Part shown: in pieces, positions 1-6,637 of the stretch
How positions within the stretch are numbered: position 1 is the first letter of the stretch
Layout: the number at the start of each line of letters is the position of its first letter
Program-made: the position numbers and the translations under genes
The notes under the pieces: generated by a model
Seen by the model: only the letters and a program-made list of their open reading frames with translations
Told to the model about the DNA's origin: nothing
Database searches by the model: none
Source of the DNA: JAPXSY01 sp033812795
GTDB taxonomy: Bacteria > Verrucomicrobiota > Kiritimatiellia > RFP12 > UBA1067
Length of the DNA stretch: 45,722 bases
Reading direction: 5' to 3'
NCBI GenBank assembly: GCA_033812795.1
Contig: JAPXSY010000020.1
Span: forward strand, 1 to 45,722

Positions 1-302
1 GTCTTACGTTGCGCCCTCGTTGCGCACACGTCCAGAAACACGTCATCCCAGTACACCTTGCGCCATGTGCCGCCGTTTAACTCTGTTCCGGCCATTGAAC
101 CAGCCCAGCGCACTGCCGCCAGGTTGAACGGCATTGCGCCGCCGCTAAGCTCACAAAACCCCTGTGCCCGGTGCCCTTCGATTGCGTGGCCATAGCGACA
201 CGCAACAACCGCGTGAACGTCAACCGCTAAGACCTTTGCAACAACAGCGTGCCCAGCCTCATGCAACGCTACGGATTTTTCCCATCGTGAATAATGGCTC
301 AT
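1..302 (-). CDS. Stand-alone M41 (FtsH-like) zinc peptidase domain protein, C-terminus cut by window edge
   Basis: An open frame runs from ATG at 302 leftward through the window edge with no stop, giving about 100 residues that begin MSHYSRWEKSV. Residues 14-18 read HEAGH, the HExxH zinc-binding and catalytic motif in the form typical of the M41 peptidase domain of FtsH. There is no AAA+ ATPase or membrane segment before it, unlike FtsH itself, so this is a short peptidase-only protein of the sort found in phages and mobile elements. The third zinc ligand would lie beyond the edge. It is the most downstream visible gene of the element's minus-strand block, 61 bp after the coiled-coil gene. 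Substrate unknown. Confidence 0.7.
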   Translation of the reverse strand, partial: MSHYSRWEKSVALHEAGHAVVAKVLAVDVHAVVACRYGHAIEGHRAQGFCELSGGAMPFNLAAVRWAGSMAGTELNGGTWRKVYWDDVFLDVCATRAQRK

Positions 303-325
303 GCGTGACCCCGTGTTAAGAGACA

Positions 326-350
326 ACCCGGCCGCGTGTGCCAGCCGGGT
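326..350. other. Intergenic hairpin between coiled-coil gene and M41-like gene
   Basis: The seven-base arms ACCCGGC (326-332) and GCCGGGT (344-350) are perfectly complementary around an 11-base loop. No T-run follows on either strand, so it is not a convincing intrinsic terminator. It could be a processing or pausing structure in the element's transcript. Confidence 0.35.
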
Positions 351-363
351 GTGTTGATCGGGT

Positions 364-987
364 TTACAGACTGCCAGCCGTTTCAAGCTCTTTCATCGAA
401 TCGGTGGAGTTGATTCCAGAGACAACAGCGGCGGCTTTCTCGGCGAGTGCCCAGAATTGTGAACCGGCTTTTGCTACCGCCTTTGAACGCTTGACCTGTT
501 GGTCATCTGCTTTCGCCTGTTCTTGTCGTGCCGCCGTCAAAGGCAAGCGTGTATTCGCGAACAGCTCGGCGTCGGCTTGATTAGCGAAACACGCGGGCAA
601 CTTCTTTACCAGTTCCGCAGCCGCAGCGCCCACCGCATCGGCCAACGGCGTTTTGACCTGTTTCTCCGAATCCTTTTTCAGTTGGCGGAATGTTTCCAGC
701 GCCGTCGCCATCTGGTCTGCAAGTGCGTTCAGTTTCTCGGCCTTCACTTTTTCGCCAGCCCGCTTAGCCCGCGCAGCGCAGCGCGTGACTCCAAGCATGA
801 TAGTCTGGAAGCGTTCGGACTGCGTGGGGAGTGCGGCCGTTCTGGCAAGGCTCTCCTCTCGCTGTTTTGCTTCCATCTTTGCCACTCGCTCGCTGTTCTT
901 CTTGTTCGCAGCAGTAACCTCGGCCTTTTGGCGGTCGCTTGCGGTGGGTTCGATGAAAACACCGTTTTGTGTTTGATATGCGGTCAT
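364..987 (-). CDS. Hypothetical Ala/Lys-rich coiled-coil protein of the mobile element
   Basis: The start at 987 (MTAYQTQ) is chosen over an in-frame ATG 20 codons upstream because a strong Shine-Dalgarno run (AGGAAGGAAAAG) precedes it. The 207-residue product is rich in Ala, Lys, Glu and Gln without Pro-rich breaks in its middle, and looks like a long helical or coiled-coil protein (roughly residues 20-150). No signal peptide or membrane segment is present. It lies 79 bp downstream of the winged-helix-like gene. I do not recognise a family. Position among element replication and regulation genes suggests a DNA-associated or structural role, but that is only inference. Confidence 0.6.
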   Translation of the reverse strand: MTAYQTQNGVFIEPTASDRQKAEVTAANKKNSERVAKMEAKQREESLARTAALPTQSERFQTIMLGVTRCAARAKRAGEKVKAEKLNALADQMATALETFRQLKKDSEKQVKTPLADAVGAAAAELVKKLPACFANQADAELFANTRLPLTAARQEQAKADDQQVKRSKAVAKAGSQFWALAEKAAAVVSGINSTDSMKELETAGSL

Positions 988-1066
988 GGTCTTTTCCTTC
1001 CTTCTGCTGGATTGTCCAGCGGTTTGTTTCTGTAATCCGCGTGCCACCTTGGCCAGCGGAAATTGA

Positions 1067-1828
1067 TTACATCCAGCTCGTCGCGGGTAGCAGCCGAGTA
1101 ACGACGTTTTTGACGCTATCAGGTGGCGAGGTACGCGCTAATGCTTTCCCTTTTGCATAGCCGTCCGTCCATGCCTGATAAGTCGCGTCGTGATCCGCGC
1201 CGGGCATATCCTGCGGCGTCTCGAAAGTCGGCCAATCGTTCAAAGCAGCCTTGCCCGCATCCGTGACCATTAGCGCGCAAAATGCGCCGGTGGTGCTGAC
1301 AAAGCGAGTCAGCAAGCCCAGCGCGATTAGCGGGCAAAGGTGCCCTTCAACGATAGCGGCCGCATCGCAAAAGGTTTTCCATGCCGCAGCGTTTCGGCTC
1401 GCCTTCTTCATCCACTGGCCAGCCTCTGGAATTAGGTTCCATGTCATGCACAACGTCTGCCGCTTGTCGCCGGGTAGAATGATCTTGCTTGCGGATTGAA
1501 GTGTGGATACCTGCCGCAACAGGACACGCAAAGCCTCGGGGGCGCATCCAAGCCAACTTGAAGCGGTGAACCAGCCTTGAACGGTCAGACGGTAAGACCT
1601 TCCCTGCGTCTGGCCTGCCGATTCCAAAAGGCCAGCCGTGACTAGACGGCGCATCGCTACCGCATCGGCTCGGGTGCCGCTTGTAGCCAAGCCGAATTGA
1701 CAAGCCGCTATCCCCCACGCCTCGGCTCTTGCTATCTGCTCCGTTTGGATCTTCCCAACAGCAGCAGCGAGGATACCCTCCACTTGGCCCGCGATTTTCA
1801 AAAGTTGTGTGTAGTCGATAGTCCTCAT
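1067..1828 (-). CDS. Hypothetical protein with winged-helix-like N-terminal part
   Basis: This 253-residue protein starts MRTIDYTQLLK and its ATG overlaps the stop of the upstream gene (ATGA, 1825-1828), implying translational coupling. Residues about 55-85 (ending RSYRLTVQGW) have the helix-helix-strand pattern of a small winged-helix domain: a helix with RRLVTAGLLE, a turn, then a short basic wing. The C-terminal half (about 140-215) contains a second similar stretch ending in LMVTDAGKAAL. No catalytic motif is evident. A DNA-binding or replication-accessory role next to the primase-like gene is plausible; family not recognised. Confidence 0.6.
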   Translation of the reverse strand: MRTIDYTQLLKIAGQVEGILAAAVGKIQTEQIARAEAWGIAACQFGLATSGTRADAVAMRRLVTAGLLESAGQTQGRSYRLTVQGWFTASSWLGCAPEALRVLLRQVSTLQSASKIILPGDKRQTLCMTWNLIPEAGQWMKKASRNAAAWKTFCDAAAIVEGHLCPLIALGLLTRFVSTTGAFCALMVTDAGKAALNDWPTFETPQDMPGADHDATYQAWTDGYAKGKALARTSPPDSVKNVVTRLLPATSWM

Positions 1829-2088
1829 TTCGTGCCCCTCATGTGTCTAATCTGGTTGTTCGTTTTTTGATGGCTTCGCTCAACTTGGTACCGTGCGAGG
1901 AGCTGGCGAAGTACCTTTTTTGTTTCCGGCTTGCGTCCTGCCCCTCCAACCGCTTCCAGAGGCTCTGTGTTGCGTCCGTCCGTTGCGGCGGTGTCATTGC
2001 TTGGCTTGCCGTCCGGCGCGTTGTGCGTGGCCTGTAGCGCGTGCCGGAGTAGTGCCCGCCCGTTCGGTGTCGAAAGTAGATTGTTCAT
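1825..2088 (-). CDS. Small hypothetical protein coupled to the primase-like gene
   Basis: The start at 2088 (MNNLLSTPNG) overlaps the stop of the primase-like gene as ATGA; an alternative ATG lies six codons upstream. A GGAAG sequence sits about 12 bases before the chosen start. The 87-residue product is hydrophilic, with an N-terminal helix (GRALLRHALQA), a Gly/Asn/Thr-rich middle and a basic C-terminal helix rich in Arg, Lys and Gln. No known domain is recognised. Overlaps on both sides place it in the same transcript and make co-regulated, stoichiometric translation likely. Confidence 0.55.
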   Translation of the reverse strand: MNNLLSTPNGRALLRHALQATHNAPDGKPSNDTAATDGRNTEPLEAVGGAGRKPETKKVLRQLLARYQVERSHQKTNNQIRHMRGTK

Positions 2089-3284
2089 GCTGTGCCGTTC
2101 TTCCATGAATAGGTCGTTGCCGTGTGTGCGTTGCCCGGTTTGAGAATCGTTAGCAGCCCGTCCGCCTGTAACATTGCGAGATAGCGTTTAACCTGCATAG
2201 GCTGGCAATCAAGCAATCCGGCGGCGCTGTGCATAGAGAGATAGAAAATCCCAGTGTGCCGGGCGAGGTGCCAACATAGGGCAACAAGTTTTTGCACCTC
2301 TGGCTTGTCATACTTGTCAGCATCCGGCGGCAGTTGCTCGACTTGTACCGCCTGCCATGCCGCCGATAGACTGCTTTCCGATAACGGCGTTTTCGCCCTG
2401 CCCCATGCGTGGACAAAATCGCTCCATGATTCCGTAAAGGATTGCGTGCCGATTTTAGGGAGTGCCATTTCATGCCAGCGTTTTATGATGGGTTTCAATT
2501 CCTGAAAAGACTTGTCAGCAAGCCCGCAGTCAAACCGTAACCCTCGGGCGAGTGAGAAAAGTTTGCGGTGTCTTTGTCCCGATGCCGTTGGTTGGGTAGC
2601 GGTTAGCATCGCGTCAATGTTACATAGACCATATAGCGCTGGGGGTGTGTCTGTCGGGGGTGTTGAAGTTGTGGGGCTGTCTCCCTCATTGCTTATGTAG
2701 TCCTGTGTGGTCTCTATGGTCATGTGTGGTCTATGTAACAATTCGGCGGTGGTTTTCAGAATGGCGTCGGGATCATGGGAAACGTAACACAAGCGGGCGA
2801 GGTCGCGGCCCGAGGGGTCGGCGTCCAGGCTGTACCGCTCGCGAAAGTATGCCCGCGCCGCATCGAAACTTGCGCCGTGCGTTGCTGGGTCGGCTTCGAT
2901 ACTGATAACCACTTTTAGACCGTTGCCAGAGGGTGACACGAAAGCAAGGACGGCGTGAGGGTCGGACGCAAGCGCCGCTTTTGGCTCTGTGCCGCATCCG
3001 TCAAAATCCAGAACCAGCAAACCGCTATGTTTTAGAATCGCGTCACTTTTGCGGCGTGCGAACGTGCCCGAGAACATAAAAGCGGGTAATGTGCGCTTAA
3101 GCTTCGATGCCTCATCTTTCTGCCCTGCGGTCACATACTCGCGTATGCGTGCCACCTTAGCGGCGTGTAGCGGCCCCGTGATCTCTTCGGCGGCGTCGGC
3201 AAGGGTGATTGCATGGGTGCGCGTCGCGTGTGCGCTCTTGACGGCGCTAAACACAATTTCAGTGGGATTGATAGTTGTTTGCAT
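2085..3284 (-). CDS. VirE_N / BT4734-like primase-family protein
   Basis: Start chosen at 3284 (MQTTINPTEI) because AAAGGGGGCACCC lies directly before it. In the roughly 399-residue product, residues about 75-170 match the VirE N-terminal (BT4734-like) domain, a relative of archaeo-eukaryotic primases: FSGTFARRKSD, then LLVLDFDG with two acidic residues, then SPSGNGLKVVI, then a basic segment with DPSGRDLARLCYVSHDP. The C-terminal third has a helical region and ends with a winged-helix-like stretch. Such proteins are common in Bacteroidota and PVC mobile elements and usually accompany a helicase or act in element replication; no helicase is visible here. It is translationally linked to its neighbours on both sides. 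Biochemical activity is inferred, not shown. Confidence 0.75.
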   Translation of the reverse strand: MQTTINPTEIVFSAVKSAHATRTHAITLADAAEEITGPLHAAKVARIREYVTAGQKDEASKLKRTLPAFMFSGTFARRKSDAILKHSGLLVLDFDGCGTEPKAALASDPHAVLAFVSPSGNGLKVVISIEADPATHGASFDAARAYFRERYSLDADPSGRDLARLCYVSHDPDAILKTTAELLHRPHMTIETTQDYISNEGDSPTTSTPPTDTPPALYGLCNIDAMLTATQPTASGQRHRKLFSLARGLRFDCGLADKSFQELKPIIKRWHEMALPKIGTQSFTESWSDFVHAWGRAKTPLSESSLSAAWQAVQVEQLPPDADKYDKPEVQKLVALCWHLARHTGIFYLSMHSAAGLLDCQPMQVKRYLAMLQADGLLTILKPGNAHTATTYSWKNGTA

Positions 3285-3516
3285 GGGTGCCCCCTTTGGC
3301 CGTGAAAACGGCATCGCGGGTGAGAGTCATATATTCGGCCTTGCTGGCGAACGGCCGCCCTTTGCGGCACACTCGACACCGTGCGCAACAGCGGCCTATG
3401 TGACCGCTGGATAACGGCAATAGAATGGTGAGGGTTTCGCCGCCGCAGCGTTCGCAGTGTTCCGCCTGGTGATCCGCCCGCAGGTGTGCCGGGGGTGGCG
3501 CGTGAACGGCGGTCAT
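3259..3516 (-). CDS. Small Cys-rich putative zinc-binding protein
   Basis: The start at 3516 (MTAVHAPPP) overlaps the excisionase-like stop as ATGA (3513-3516), and the 3' end overlaps the primase-like start by 26 bp. The 85-residue protein carries HCERCGG followed about 20 residues later by CCARCRVCRKG, giving two or three CxxC-type knuckles that could bind one zinc as a treble-clef or zinc ribbon. Basic residues follow the second cluster, which fits nucleic-acid binding. Similar small zinc proteins often sit in phage early operons. Family unknown. An upstream extension of the frame exists but has no start with a ribosome site. Confidence 0.6.
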   Translation of the reverse strand: MTAVHAPPPAHLRADHQAEHCERCGGETLTILLPLSSGHIGRCCARCRVCRKGRPFASKAEYMTLTRDAVFTAKGGTHANNYQSH

Positions 3517-3791
3517 GTCGCCACCTCCAGCGCCGCCGCGCCCTCCACATGACGGCCGATGTAAGCCCGTAGACTCGGGACGTGAACAAGCCGCATACCC
3601 GCCCGCGCCGCGCCGGGTGCTTTGATTGCCGCTGACTTGACCGCGCCGGATTTGACCAGCGCGAATATCTGCGAACGGTAGAGCCCCTCTAACGTTTGCC
3701 CCGTTCGGGGTATTCTCGCCCATTCGCAAGCGATGGGTGCCGCCGCTTCCAGTGCCGCCGCCGTTTCGATTACCTGTCTACCGAGTGCCAT
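3513..3791 (-). CDS. Excisionase-like helix-turn-helix protein
   Basis: Start at 3791 (MALGRQVIE) is favoured by GGAGG six bases upstream; the frame continues upstream but without another site. The 92-residue protein has a MerR/Xis-like pattern in its second half: a helix (LYRSQIFALVKSGAV), a short turn, then a basic wing region and the segment MRLVHVPSLRAYI. This matches the small winged-helix proteins that serve as directionality factors or early regulators in integrative elements. It is the first gene of the second minus-strand block, preceded by an inverted repeat that may be its own operator. Role as Xis or as a repressor cannot be separated from sequence alone. Confidence 0.6.
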   Translation of the reverse strand: MALGRQVIETAAALEAAAPIACEWARIPRTGQTLEGLYRSQIFALVKSGAVKSAAIKAPGAARAGMRLVHVPSLRAYIGRHVEGAAALEVAT

Positions 3792-3802
3792 ATCATCCTC
3801 CG

Positions 3803-3834
3803 TTTCAGCAAGCACTTTGTGCGCTTGCATGAAA
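3803..3834. promoter_or_regulatory. Inverted repeat, putative operator of the excisionase-like operon
   Basis: TTTC-A-GCAAGC (803-813 of this kilobase) is mirrored by GCTTGC-AT-GAAA (ending 3834), with a nine-base centre. The repeat ends 12 bp upstream of the HTH gene start and overlaps its leader, a typical place for autoregulation by a small DNA-binding protein. Binding by the adjacent HTH protein is inference. Confidence 0.45.
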
Positions 3835-3886
3835 CAAACATGACACGGACGGAAAGAAAAGTTTTTTTGCATCCGTACAAGGCACG

Positions 3887-3909
3887 AAAAAACCCCGTAA
3901 AAACGGGGT
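3887..3909 (-). terminator. Intrinsic terminator after the 442-aa element gene
   Basis: Read on the minus strand, ACCCCGT (3909-3903) and ACGGGGT (3898-3892) form a perfect stem around a short loop of Ts and are followed by a run of Ts (A-run at 3887-3892 on plus). It lies 44 bp past the stop at 3953 and separates the int transcript from the excisionase-primase block. Confidence 0.8.
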
Positions 3910-3952
3910 CAAAACGGAGCTAATTTTCTTTACGGTTGCTTGGCAGCATCCG

Positions 3953-5281
3953 TCAACCGTGCGCCCGCCGGTATTCCCTTACAACGCCGCAGACATATCG
4001 GGACGTGATTTCTTTCCCGTCCTTGCGCTCGATCTTTGTGCGCAGGTTTTCGTTGTGTTTCCAAAGTCCAGATGCGCAGCGTTGGGCAACCAACTCGCCC
4101 TTGCGAGTGGCGGTCTGGTTTTTGATGAATGAAAACTCTTGAACGATAACCTTTATCTCTTCGGTGGTCAGTTGCGCCCGCGCCTTGCCGCCCCCGCGCC
4201 GCGCCTCTAGCTGGGCTTGGGTTAACCTCTTTTTCGTTTGTTTCGTCTCGGCAACAGGAAAATGCTCCTCAATGATGCGTTGAACGGAAACACTATTGCG
4301 GATAACAGCCATGTCCTTTATCGGCGTGAATTTGCAAAAGTCCATTGCCTGAACGGTGCTGTCCGTAAACGTGACTTTCCATTTCAGAATTGACACTTCC
4401 TGTATGTTTCGCGGTTCCAGTTGCGCCGTGCGCGATGTTAAAGCCTCGCCCTCGAAGACAAGCTCCACGTCCGCAACATCGTGCCGCCCCCACACCATGC
4501 GGAAAAACAGTATCCGCACTGGGTTGCTTGTCTCATAATCTCGCCACTCGGTTTTAATGTCGCAAAGATATGCGCGGTGTTTTCTTTTTTTCGATTCGTA
4601 CAATGCAAAACCGCATTCTCTCGGGGGTTTCCATCCGTCGGGAGTCTTGAACCTCGCTTCATTCGTTCTAATTTGTTCATCAACTATCTGATTCTTCCGC
4701 TTTGTCGCTTCCATCCCCTTTTGCATAATGCGCTTCAATTCAGAACGCGCATTTTCTTGCCGCTCCTCTTCCGTGTCACCTTCAACTTCGATATGCTTGA
4801 TTACGCCGTTATCGTTGAAAGTGAGAGTTTTCTTAACGTGTCTCCATTGAGGAGGAACGCGGCCCGCGCCCGTCTGTTTGTGATTCGCACCGATTGCCCC
4901 GGATAATGGCAACTCCTCCACAAAACAGCGCCGGGTAAAGCCGCCCTCCGCAAAGGTCACGCTCGCGTTTAGCGTGCCTGTTCCTCCTATGCCTGCGGTG
5001 TATGTTATGGGTGAAAACGTTTCCACGCAAACCGGCGTTAAGTGCGCTTGATCGTTTAAGAATGGCGGCACAACGACAAGCCGCGCCCGTGCGCCGTCCG
5101 GCTTGCAAATGTCCACCATGCACCGATAGCGCGTGATCGTTGACGGTGGAAGGTCTTTACCGTTATGCGTCACGATTTGCGGGCTTTCTTCCCGCTCCCA
5201 ACTCCTGTCCGTGATCGTGCATAGAACGCCGTCATAAATCAAGGACTGTCCCGGTTCGCAAGATGTTTTTCGTTTGCTCAT
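3953..5281 (-). CDS. Unknown 442-aa protein co-transcribed with the integrase
   Basis: The gene begins 14 bp after the integrase stop with a strong GGGGAGGG site, and is followed by an intrinsic terminator, so it forms a two-gene unit with int. The 442-residue product has no signal peptide or membrane segment. It alternates beta-rich stretches (CTITDRSW, RYRCMVDICKPDG, WKVTFTDSTVQAM) with a charged helical segment (about residues 170-205) and a basic C-terminus ending in Arg/Lys-rich helices, suggesting nucleic-acid contact. Several Cys residues are scattered without a clear metal motif. No known family recognised. As last gene before attR it is in the position often used by cargo such as defence genes, or could assist recombination. 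Confidence 0.6.
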   Translation of the reverse strand: MSKRKTSCEPGQSLIYDGVLCTITDRSWEREESPQIVTHNGKDLPPSTITRYRCMVDICKPDGARARLVVVPPFLNDQAHLTPVCVETFSPITYTAGIGGTGTLNASVTFAEGGFTRRCFVEELPLSGAIGANHKQTGAGRVPPQWRHVKKTLTFNDNGVIKHIEVEGDTEEERQENARSELKRIMQKGMEATKRKNQIVDEQIRTNEARFKTPDGWKPPRECGFALYESKKRKHRAYLCDIKTEWRDYETSNPVRILFFRMVWGRHDVADVELVFEGEALTSRTAQLEPRNIQEVSILKWKVTFTDSTVQAMDFCKFTPIKDMAVIRNSVSVQRIIEEHFPVAETKQTKKRLTQAQLEARRGGGKARAQLTTEEIKVIVQEFSFIKNQTATRKGELVAQRCASGLWKHNENLRTKIERKDGKEITSRYVCGVVREYRRAHG

Positions 5282-5295
5282 TCTATTCCCTCCCC

Positions 5296-6417
5296 TTATC
5301 CGATTTTAGGCAACTTGTTTAAAGCATCGCGCATGATACGCGGGTCGGTATGCACATAAGCGCGGTCTACGCTCGCGCTATCGTGTCCAACGATTTCCAT
5401 CGCCACCGATTCCGAAACGCCAACGTCACGCAGCCATGTTGCCGCCGCGTGCCGCAGGGAATGAAAAGTCAATGGGTTGACCTCGCGTGACACATCGCCA
5501 GCCTTTTCACGCTTGCGGTTATTCGGCCGCGCCTCACATAATCCGGCGCTAACCATTAGCCGCGTGAAGTCTTTTGACACTCCCCCTATCCCGTATTTTT
5601 CGCGCATCTCGAATGCTCGCGGGTGAAGCGGTGCCGTTGGCGTGCCTCGCTTCAACGATAGAATGTGACTCCACAGGGCGTCACTTGCAGGAATGGCCAT
5701 GTCACGCCCGGTCTTCTCAGTCTTGAAAAGGATTTCTTTCCGTTCAAAGTCGATCTTTGACCATGTGAGTTTTGCGAGGTCGCCTAAACGCTGGCCCGTA
5801 TAGATTCCGAACGTGATAAGCGATTTCCATTCGGAGTCTGCTACTGTCAACAGCCGTTTGACCTGCGCCAACGTGAACGCCTGTTTCTCTGCGTTCTTTT
5901 CTCCCAAAGCTTTCAACGCAAACGGATTTCCAATAATGACGCCCTCATTCATCGCACAGGAAAAGACAGAACGTAAGACCTTAGCCGCGTGGTTGGCAGT
6001 TGTCGCGCTTGCCGTCTTGGCTATGCTTCCCCGAAAGGCGAGGGCGTGGGTCTGTTTCACCATGTCCATTGTCATTTCATTACCGACATATTCAGAAAAT
6101 TGTTTTAGCCGTTGCTGATAGCTTACCAGCGTGCGAGGTGCCAACTCGCCACCGTGCCCTTCAACCCACCGCGAAAAATATTCGTGAACAGTCGGGATAG
6201 CGGCCTCGGGGTCGATCTCCCTCGCCAGTTGGTTAAACGTCACGCGGATATGTTCAACCGCGTTTTTCGCACGAAAGACCTTCTCCCATGCGGTCGCCAC
6301 CTTCAACGCTTTGGCTTTGTCCGTCAGCTTAGTGGTTTTGCACCGCAGCTTGCCGTCGGTGTCTCGCCAGAATGCCGACCAGTATTTGCTTTTCGGGTGC
6401 CTGCTTACACTCGCCAT
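5296..6417 (-). CDS. int: Site-specific tyrosine recombinase (integrase)
   Basis: The 373-residue protein has the full phage-integrase layout: an N-terminal AP2-like arm-binding part (about 1-65), a SAM-like core-binding domain (about 70-170), and a catalytic domain. Visible catalytic residues are Arg210 (TGQRLGDL), Lys235 (TEKTG), His319 and Arg322 (HSLRH), His345 (GHDS) and the nucleophile Tyr354 (AYVHTD). All are present, so it should be active. It inserts the element at the tRNA-Gly 3' end found 124 bp upstream of its start. A promoter-like TTGCCA-N17-TATTAC lies between the gene and attR, so excision would separate int from flanking host DNA without losing its promoter. Confidence 0.95.
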   Translation of the reverse strand: MASVSRHPKSKYWSAFWRDTDGKLRCKTTKLTDKAKALKVATAWEKVFRAKNAVEHIRVTFNQLAREIDPEAAIPTVHEYFSRWVEGHGGELAPRTLVSYQQRLKQFSEYVGNEMTMDMVKQTHALAFRGSIAKTASATTANHAAKVLRSVFSCAMNEGVIIGNPFALKALGEKNAEKQAFTLAQVKRLLTVADSEWKSLITFGIYTGQRLGDLAKLTWSKIDFERKEILFKTEKTGRDMAIPASDALWSHILSLKRGTPTAPLHPRAFEMREKYGIGGVSKDFTRLMVSAGLCEARPNNRKREKAGDVSREVNPLTFHSLRHAAATWLRDVGVSESVAMEIVGHDSASVDRAYVHTDPRIMRDALNKLPKIG

Positions 6418-6459
6418 TTTGCGCCGCCTTTCGGAACGGGGTTAGAAGTAATGTTGAAA

Positions 6460-6488
6460 GTAATAACATACCCCGTCGTTTTTGGCAA
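6460..6488 (-). promoter_or_regulatory. Predicted integrase promoter
   Basis: On the minus strand TTGCCA (6488-6483) is followed after exactly 17 bases by TATTAC (6465-6460), about 43 bp before the int start. Two copies of AAGTAAT nearby could be integrase arm-type sites, though they are too short to be sure. Confidence 0.45.
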
Positions 6489-6540
6489 TGCTATTATGAA
6501 AAAGCCCAATAAAAACGCTATGTTTTGGGGGTCTTATCTA

Positions 6541-6570
6541 TCGTGGGTTCGATTCCCATCGCCCGCTCCA
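6541..6570 (+). other. attR: duplicated 3' end of tRNA-Gly
   Basis: The sequence contains a T-arm with the loop TTCGATT flanked by GTGGG and CCCAT, then CGCCCGC, U73 and an encoded CCA ending at 6570. The implied acceptor 5' strand would be GCGGGCG, and U73 is characteristic of bacterial tRNA-Gly. No D-arm, anticodon arm or acceptor 5' strand is found upstream, so this is a fragment, not a gene. It marks the element-chromosome boundary. Confidence 0.85.
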
Positions 6571-6637
6571 TTTTCTTTTGAACAACCCTTTGCGGCACAA
6601 GCGGAAGTTTAATTTATAGCGCAGTTCGTTCTGTCTG

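Larger units (their letters stand above)
1..6570. mobile_element. Right end of an integrative element (prophage, satellite or ICE-like) inserted in a tRNA-Gly gene
   Basis: All genes from the left edge to 6417 are on the minus strand and packed with overlaps. They include a tyrosine integrase, an excisionase-like HTH protein and a VirE_N-type primase-like protein, and the block stops at a 30-bp tRNA 3'-end copy (6541-6570). Because the copy is only a 3' fragment read on the plus strand, the reconstituted full tRNA-Gly should lie at the other end, left of the window. No capsid, terminase, tail or conjugation gene is visible, so the class of element is undecided. The flanking genes from 6638 rightward look chromosomal. 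Confidence 0.85.

Noticed and set aside
6543..6570. A functional tRNA gene
   Set aside because: Only the T-arm and acceptor 3' strand exist; D-arm, anticodon arm and acceptor 5' strand are missing.
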